A DNA stretch of 64,000 nt from NCBI RefSeq assembly GCF_036324505.1, contig NC_086365.1:6630655-6694654 (forward strand). The letters run 5' to 3'. The notes below the pieces were generated by a model that was given only the letters and a program-made list of their open reading frames with translations, made no database searches and had not been told where the DNA came from. Shown here piece after piece: positions 59,802 to 64,000 of the stretch; position 1 is the first letter of the stretch; every line of letters starts with the position of its first letter. This stretch comes from Eleginops maclovinus. Lineage: Eukaryota; Chordata; Actinopteri; Perciformes; Eleginopidae. Both the position numbers and the translations under genes were made by a program.

Positions 59802-62800
59802 TAGTTCACACAACTACTTTAGTTTTCCTGCCCAGATGTTGAGCATATCTCGGCTTGTAGAATGTTCTGTTTGTCATTTTAAAGCATTTGTTGCGCATAA
59901 TTCAAGTGTATGAACATGCTTTTAAAAAGTACTTGCACCATTTATAAATCCTCAACACAAATAAGCATGAATCACATGGCTGCCATTTTTTATGTGGTTA
60001 AAGATCGTGATGGCTTACTGCATGTTGCGGAAGACAAACAGTCAGCACACCAAAGAGGAGAGGTCACATGCTTTACTATGGTAACGATGCTCACAGAAGA
60101 AGAATACTTGTTTCCAAGGCGATGTGTCTGGCTACATCACAAATGTAGGAAGAATAGATGGGAAGATCTTAAAGACGCCTTCATTGCAAAACCATGCTCC
60201 GTCAAGTCTTGTTATTAGGAGCCGCTCATCTGATTTGCTTTTTGTTCCTGCAAACAACAGATTGGAACATGCATTTCATTATGTGGCATCATCTGCAGCG
60301 TGGTCATATGATTGTAGCTTTCTCAGGAAGAACAAAATATAAATGCAGCAATCAGTTTAATACAGGGAAATGATTTCCAGAGCAGTTCAACAGGTTTTCA
60401 TCTTAATTTCAACCATAATCGTAACAACGCTTCAGTTATGTAATCCAAACATCCTGAAGGTTGCGTGTGTGGAAATATAAAACTGAATTATTCCACCTTA
60501 AAAAATACTCAACCTTAGTCTATATTCGGTGCTTATGCTCTGCTAATAAATCATTGATGGCGGCCCTCCTCTCATGCTATATGTTCAAAGTCATTTCAGA
60601 AAGCTTCCTTCTCTTTCTCCTCACCCAGGTTTTACAGATTACACGATAGGAGATCTCGTAATATGTCCGGGCTCCAAGATCCCAGTTTTAATTAAGGACT
60701 TTTGTCTGGGGATGCCAACACCAGTGTTAATGAAAGGGACAGGCAGGGGGAGAACTTGGGAGGGATATAAATAGCAGCTTTTGTAGGCTAGGATTCCCTG
60801 TCGGGTTGGAGCCAAGCGCTGTGCAGATCACGCCGCCTGATTAGCGTAGACATGCTCCTGTGGCTATGGATGCAGATGTGCTCCTGTGATGTTGTATCTG
60901 TGGCTGTGTTGTGGGGAAACTCAACCTTGTTTCTCAGTATATCCTCTTTACAACGCGCCTTATTTACATTATGACTGTGTTTATGTAAGTACAAACAATC
61001 CGGCCTCAGGAGCGTACATATCACAGGGGAAGGAACAGCCACTGGCTTGTATCTCTTGTATTGTATTTGTTTTGTTTTTCCTGGGAAAGCCTGGCCAAAG
61101 AGAACATGGGACTTTGTGTTGAGTTATTTACCGGATCAGTGCACAAAATGTAAGATAACATCAAGCTGATGTGTTGAGTCCTTCAAAAGAGAAAACCAAG
61201 ACATCAATTGGAATATTTTGCGCTGAAACCACAGGAGACAGTACCCTCCAAAGACCATTGTACTGTATTGATTTGTGCATATACAAGATTTAGATTTATT
61301 TTTGATGAGTTTGGAGTTTCCTTTACATCTACTTTTTTTTTCAGACATTCTGCTGCTGTTTTGCAGTTTCTTGGTGGATAACAATTGCTGACTGTCAATC
61401 AGTTCAGCACTGTAGCGGTGAACAGCTAGTAAGGATGTGCAATGAGTTTTAAAAAACATTTGCTCTGTCATTTGATAGATCATCACATTTGACGGCAAAA
61501 TTCGAACCAACTTTTCTATTGCTTTCTGAAATGTACTCAACTTAAAGATCAATTGATAAATCAAGAACATTATAGGAGGTATAATAAAAATTGTTGTCAG
61601 CTGCAGCCTTATGACTTATTTATCACACACTTAGCTTTGACTGGAAGCAACACGAGCAGGAATCTCAGTAACTCAGGATATCAGCACCTGTAGCGGATGA
61701 GACACTAAAGATGACATAACAGATTTATGCTATGCAGTATAAAGGTAATATTATTCAGTGTTGGATCAGGAGCGGTGATGTTTTCTTTGTGCAGAAGTAA
61801 CATTATCCTGTGTAAGCTGTGTACCGCTGCTGTTTCTGTACCCGGGATGAGTTGAAGTCACTCAGACTGACAGGATGTGTGATTTATGGGTCAGCATGGG
61901 GATTTGCTTTAAATGAAGAGGCTTGCACAGTGCATCCTCCTATGTACTGCTCTTTGCGTTGGAGGGAAATACAGTCGCTCAAGGTCAGCCCATCCTGCTG
62001 CAAAGTCGACCATCACAAGATGTTTTCATTTCTAACAGGAATAGCTGTTTTGTCTCTGCTTGTGTGTCTAACATTGTGTGTGTGCACTTAATATCTTGAT
62101 GAGGACTACAGTTGAAATATCAAACAGACACTATTTTTGAAACGTTGCTACCCCTCTAACAGAACATTCCTGAATCCATGTGTCTGTGTTTTACCTTCTA
62201 CTCCCCACCCAAAGAAAAATGGAAGAATAATAAGAATGGGACACAAAAAGCTTTCACCCTGAGTCTGAGTAGATTCCTTGCCAATATGAAGTAACATTTG
62301 CAATTCAAAGTATCCTTATCAAGCACTTATTGCAAGCTCCCAGAACAAATGCTTCTTCTATCTTCGCAGTTTGAGCCTCTATTCTAAGCTGCAACCGGCA
62401 GCATTTTCTGTATATTAATTCAGTCTGTGTTAGTTGGAAAAAAGATCTAACTGAGCCACAAAACTGTTCTTCTGTCTGAGTTCAGCTCGGTTATGAGAAA
62501 AGTAATGAACATAATAAATATAATAAGACACAACCTTGATCTTTGTTAATATATACTGTGAATACAATTCTGCAGTGAACATAAACAACATACATTTCAG
62601 GATCCATCAAAGAATGCTAACTGTGTAAATGGTTAAAGAAGGCTTTGCTGTACAGACTTCCTTTTCAAATAGGCTGATGTCTTGTATAGAAAATATTGTA
62701 CCTTTTTTTTAAACCTTTACCAATAGGTAATTCACAAAACCCTAATTGTTGCAACTTCGTATGCAGTGTCTGTTAGAATAACATCAGAACTCGGCTGCTT

Positions 62801-62849
62801 CCTACATTATATATAGTTTATTTATGACAAAGGTATAAGCCTTTCTGGT
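59802..62849. other. Mostly noncoding stretch
   Basis: Outside the candidate exon at 60629 no gene was recognised. A 144-codon minus-strand frame (61136-61570) is AT-rich in codon use and lacks a domain or splice context. Confidence 0.45.
60629..60776 (+). CDS. Candidate exon after a very strong acceptor
   Basis: The tract ttccttctctttctcctcacccag ends at 60628 and is one of the best acceptors in the window. The frame across it reads FTDYTIGDLVICPGSKIPVL and stops at TAG 60774-60776. It could be a terminal exon, but no AATAAA follows nearby. The 3' end, gatataaatagc, also looks like a TATA box. Function unknown. Confidence 0.2.
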
Positions 62850-63230
62850 GCTTCGATGTCTCACCATGTGTTGCATACTTCAGAGATCATACTTCACCGA
62901 CTGTGGCACTCATCTGGCAGCCCAACAGCAGAGGAGAGCCTTTGGTGCATTTCTGTCAACCTACTACTGTCTAAAACTAGAGACAGAGCTGGCAACCGTC
63001 AAGGTTTGAGGCGGAGTTGGCAGCAGCCCTCTCACCCCGGAGATTTTCTGACACATATCTGACAATCCCGGTAACCCTCGAGACTTCAGACACATTTCTG
63101 GCAACGCTTCATCCCACCAGGGCTCCCTCCACATGGTGCATCTTGATCTGGCAACGCAATGGCCTCCCAGGACTGTGGAGAGCAGGCTGGTGCAGAGGAT
63201 GGAACTGGCAACCCCCCTAGACTGGCCACT
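62850..63230. repeat. Possible degenerate minisatellite with 'ctggcaac' motif
   Basis: The octamer ctggcaac or a close variant recurs near 62915, 62990, 63018, 63060, 63100, 63150 and 63206, often preceded by acacat(a/t)tct or gtgcat. The spacing varies (about 28-75 bases), so this is a decayed or complex repeat at best. Confidence 0.3.
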
Positions 63231-64000
63231 TTCTGCTGTTACACTTTTTGAAATCTAGGGAAGGCCGCTATGACATCAAAGTTGTAGCGTTAGTACGTAA
63301 CAGCTAAACTATGGCATATTAAGTAATTCAACAAAAACTCTTCCCCTTGACCCAATGTTCTAGCACGATTAAATATAGAATGTTAAACCAATAATATGTA
63401 TAATAATTCCAATACTTCGAGTTTTGACACAATACATTATTTGTTATAAAAATATGGCTGGAAATACAGAGTTAATAAGAGTTTGGTCATTCTAATATTT
63501 GCCTTGCTAACAATAATGAACACTTGAAATAAATCATTTTTAGTCTTTTTTGTGTCTTATCCCAGAATGATCTAGTTTTATACAAGCTCAAAATGAAAGT
63601 ATATAGACCTTTGAATGTGAAGTGCATATCAATTTAAAGATGTGCCGTCTGTAAAATTGGTTATTTATTAAATCATTGGGATTAATGATCGTGTTATTAG
63701 CTTTTGTCTCAAGGAAACAGGATGTCCATTTTAGCCGTAATTGTACAGACGTGTATCCTTTCTTTAGTAGATCAAAGAAATATTAATTAGGAACAAATAG
63801 GTGGACAATCTTCTGATGAGTTCTTTAAGACTTTTTGTTCAGAAGGTCAGACGTGTCTCTGTGGAGAGTGAGAGCGGGACAGTTTTCAGAACAAAAGGAT
63901 TTGTAGATTCATGCTTGTTTGCAAACGGCTTGCTGACTAGTGATTTTGTATATGCCATTGTTTTGCAGTATTATGTAATGGATCTCATACAGATGTCACT
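63231..64000. other. Noncoding stretch
   Basis: AT-rich, no open frame, repeat or splice pair recognised. Confidence 0.5.

Noticed and set aside
61136..61570. 144-codon minus-strand frame
   Set aside because: AT-rich codons, Leu/Phe/Lys heavy, no motif; consistent with chance in this composition.

Overview
The window looks like nuclear DNA of a teleost fish, probably a spiny-rayed (percomorph) species. The base composition is AT-rich and depleted in CpG. There are long (CA)n/(TG)n tracts and no compact, intronless gene series. The dispersed repeats are ones I associate with fish: two Tc1-type elements, Tc1-, hAT- and piggyBac-type miniature elements, a tRNA-derived SINE, LINE 3' ends, and the 'aagtaaaagtac' and 'aatcaatcaatcaaagtttatttatatag' families. 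No rRNA, tRNA gene, CRISPR array, operon or prokaryotic feature was seen. The window reads as long introns or gene-poor flanking DNA with a few coding exons. No new multi-gene system is visible.

Coding content. The best supported exon is at 30513-30672 (+), a hydrophilic helical segment ending in a strong donor. A second good one is at 17766-17951 (+). A CpG-rich island at about 31850-32570 ends in a short open reading frame (32483-32563) followed by CAG|GCAAGT, a canonical GC-AG donor; I read it as a promoter with a first coding exon on the + strand. Weaker single-exon candidates are a 27-nt microexon (7096-7122), an acceptor with a long AG-free zone joined directly to a donor-like GTAAAG (15234), a minus-strand 39-nt exon (22821-22859), and exon-like spots at 25364, 37487, 50639, 53782 and 60629. 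None could be assigned to a named gene. The 30513 exon has a weak resemblance to the coiled segment of LMO7/LIMCH1 proteins. Whether the exons belong to one gene cannot be decided from sequence alone.

Layout. 1-10 kb: conserved-looking noncoding DNA, a retroelement remnant, the 27-nt microexon and a 128-bp (AC)n. 10-15 kb: a 230-bp Tc1 MITE, a 0.5-kb 'aagtaaaagtac' repeat, and a hAT MITE nested inside an older repeat. 15-31 kb: exon candidates, an unusual 0.6-kb CpG-preserving open frame near 20 kb, and a fold-back MITE with a half copy 0.9 kb away. 31-33 kb: a second hAT MITE, the CpG island and first exon. 33-45 kb: the uninterrupted copy of the repeat that was hit at 13.7 kb, a 160-bp (TG)n, a LINE end, a complete but dead Tc1 element (39445-41062) and a tRNA-derived SINE. 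45-64 kb: further repeats, a LINE 3' end, a 144-bp (TG)n, a TTAA-flanked piggyBac-type MITE (57002-57547) and an internally deleted Tc1-type element (58911-59801).

Nothing here shows genes acting together. The clearest biological story is transposon history, above all an insertion with its 8-bp target duplication at 13.7-14.2 kb and the matching empty site at 36.25 kb.
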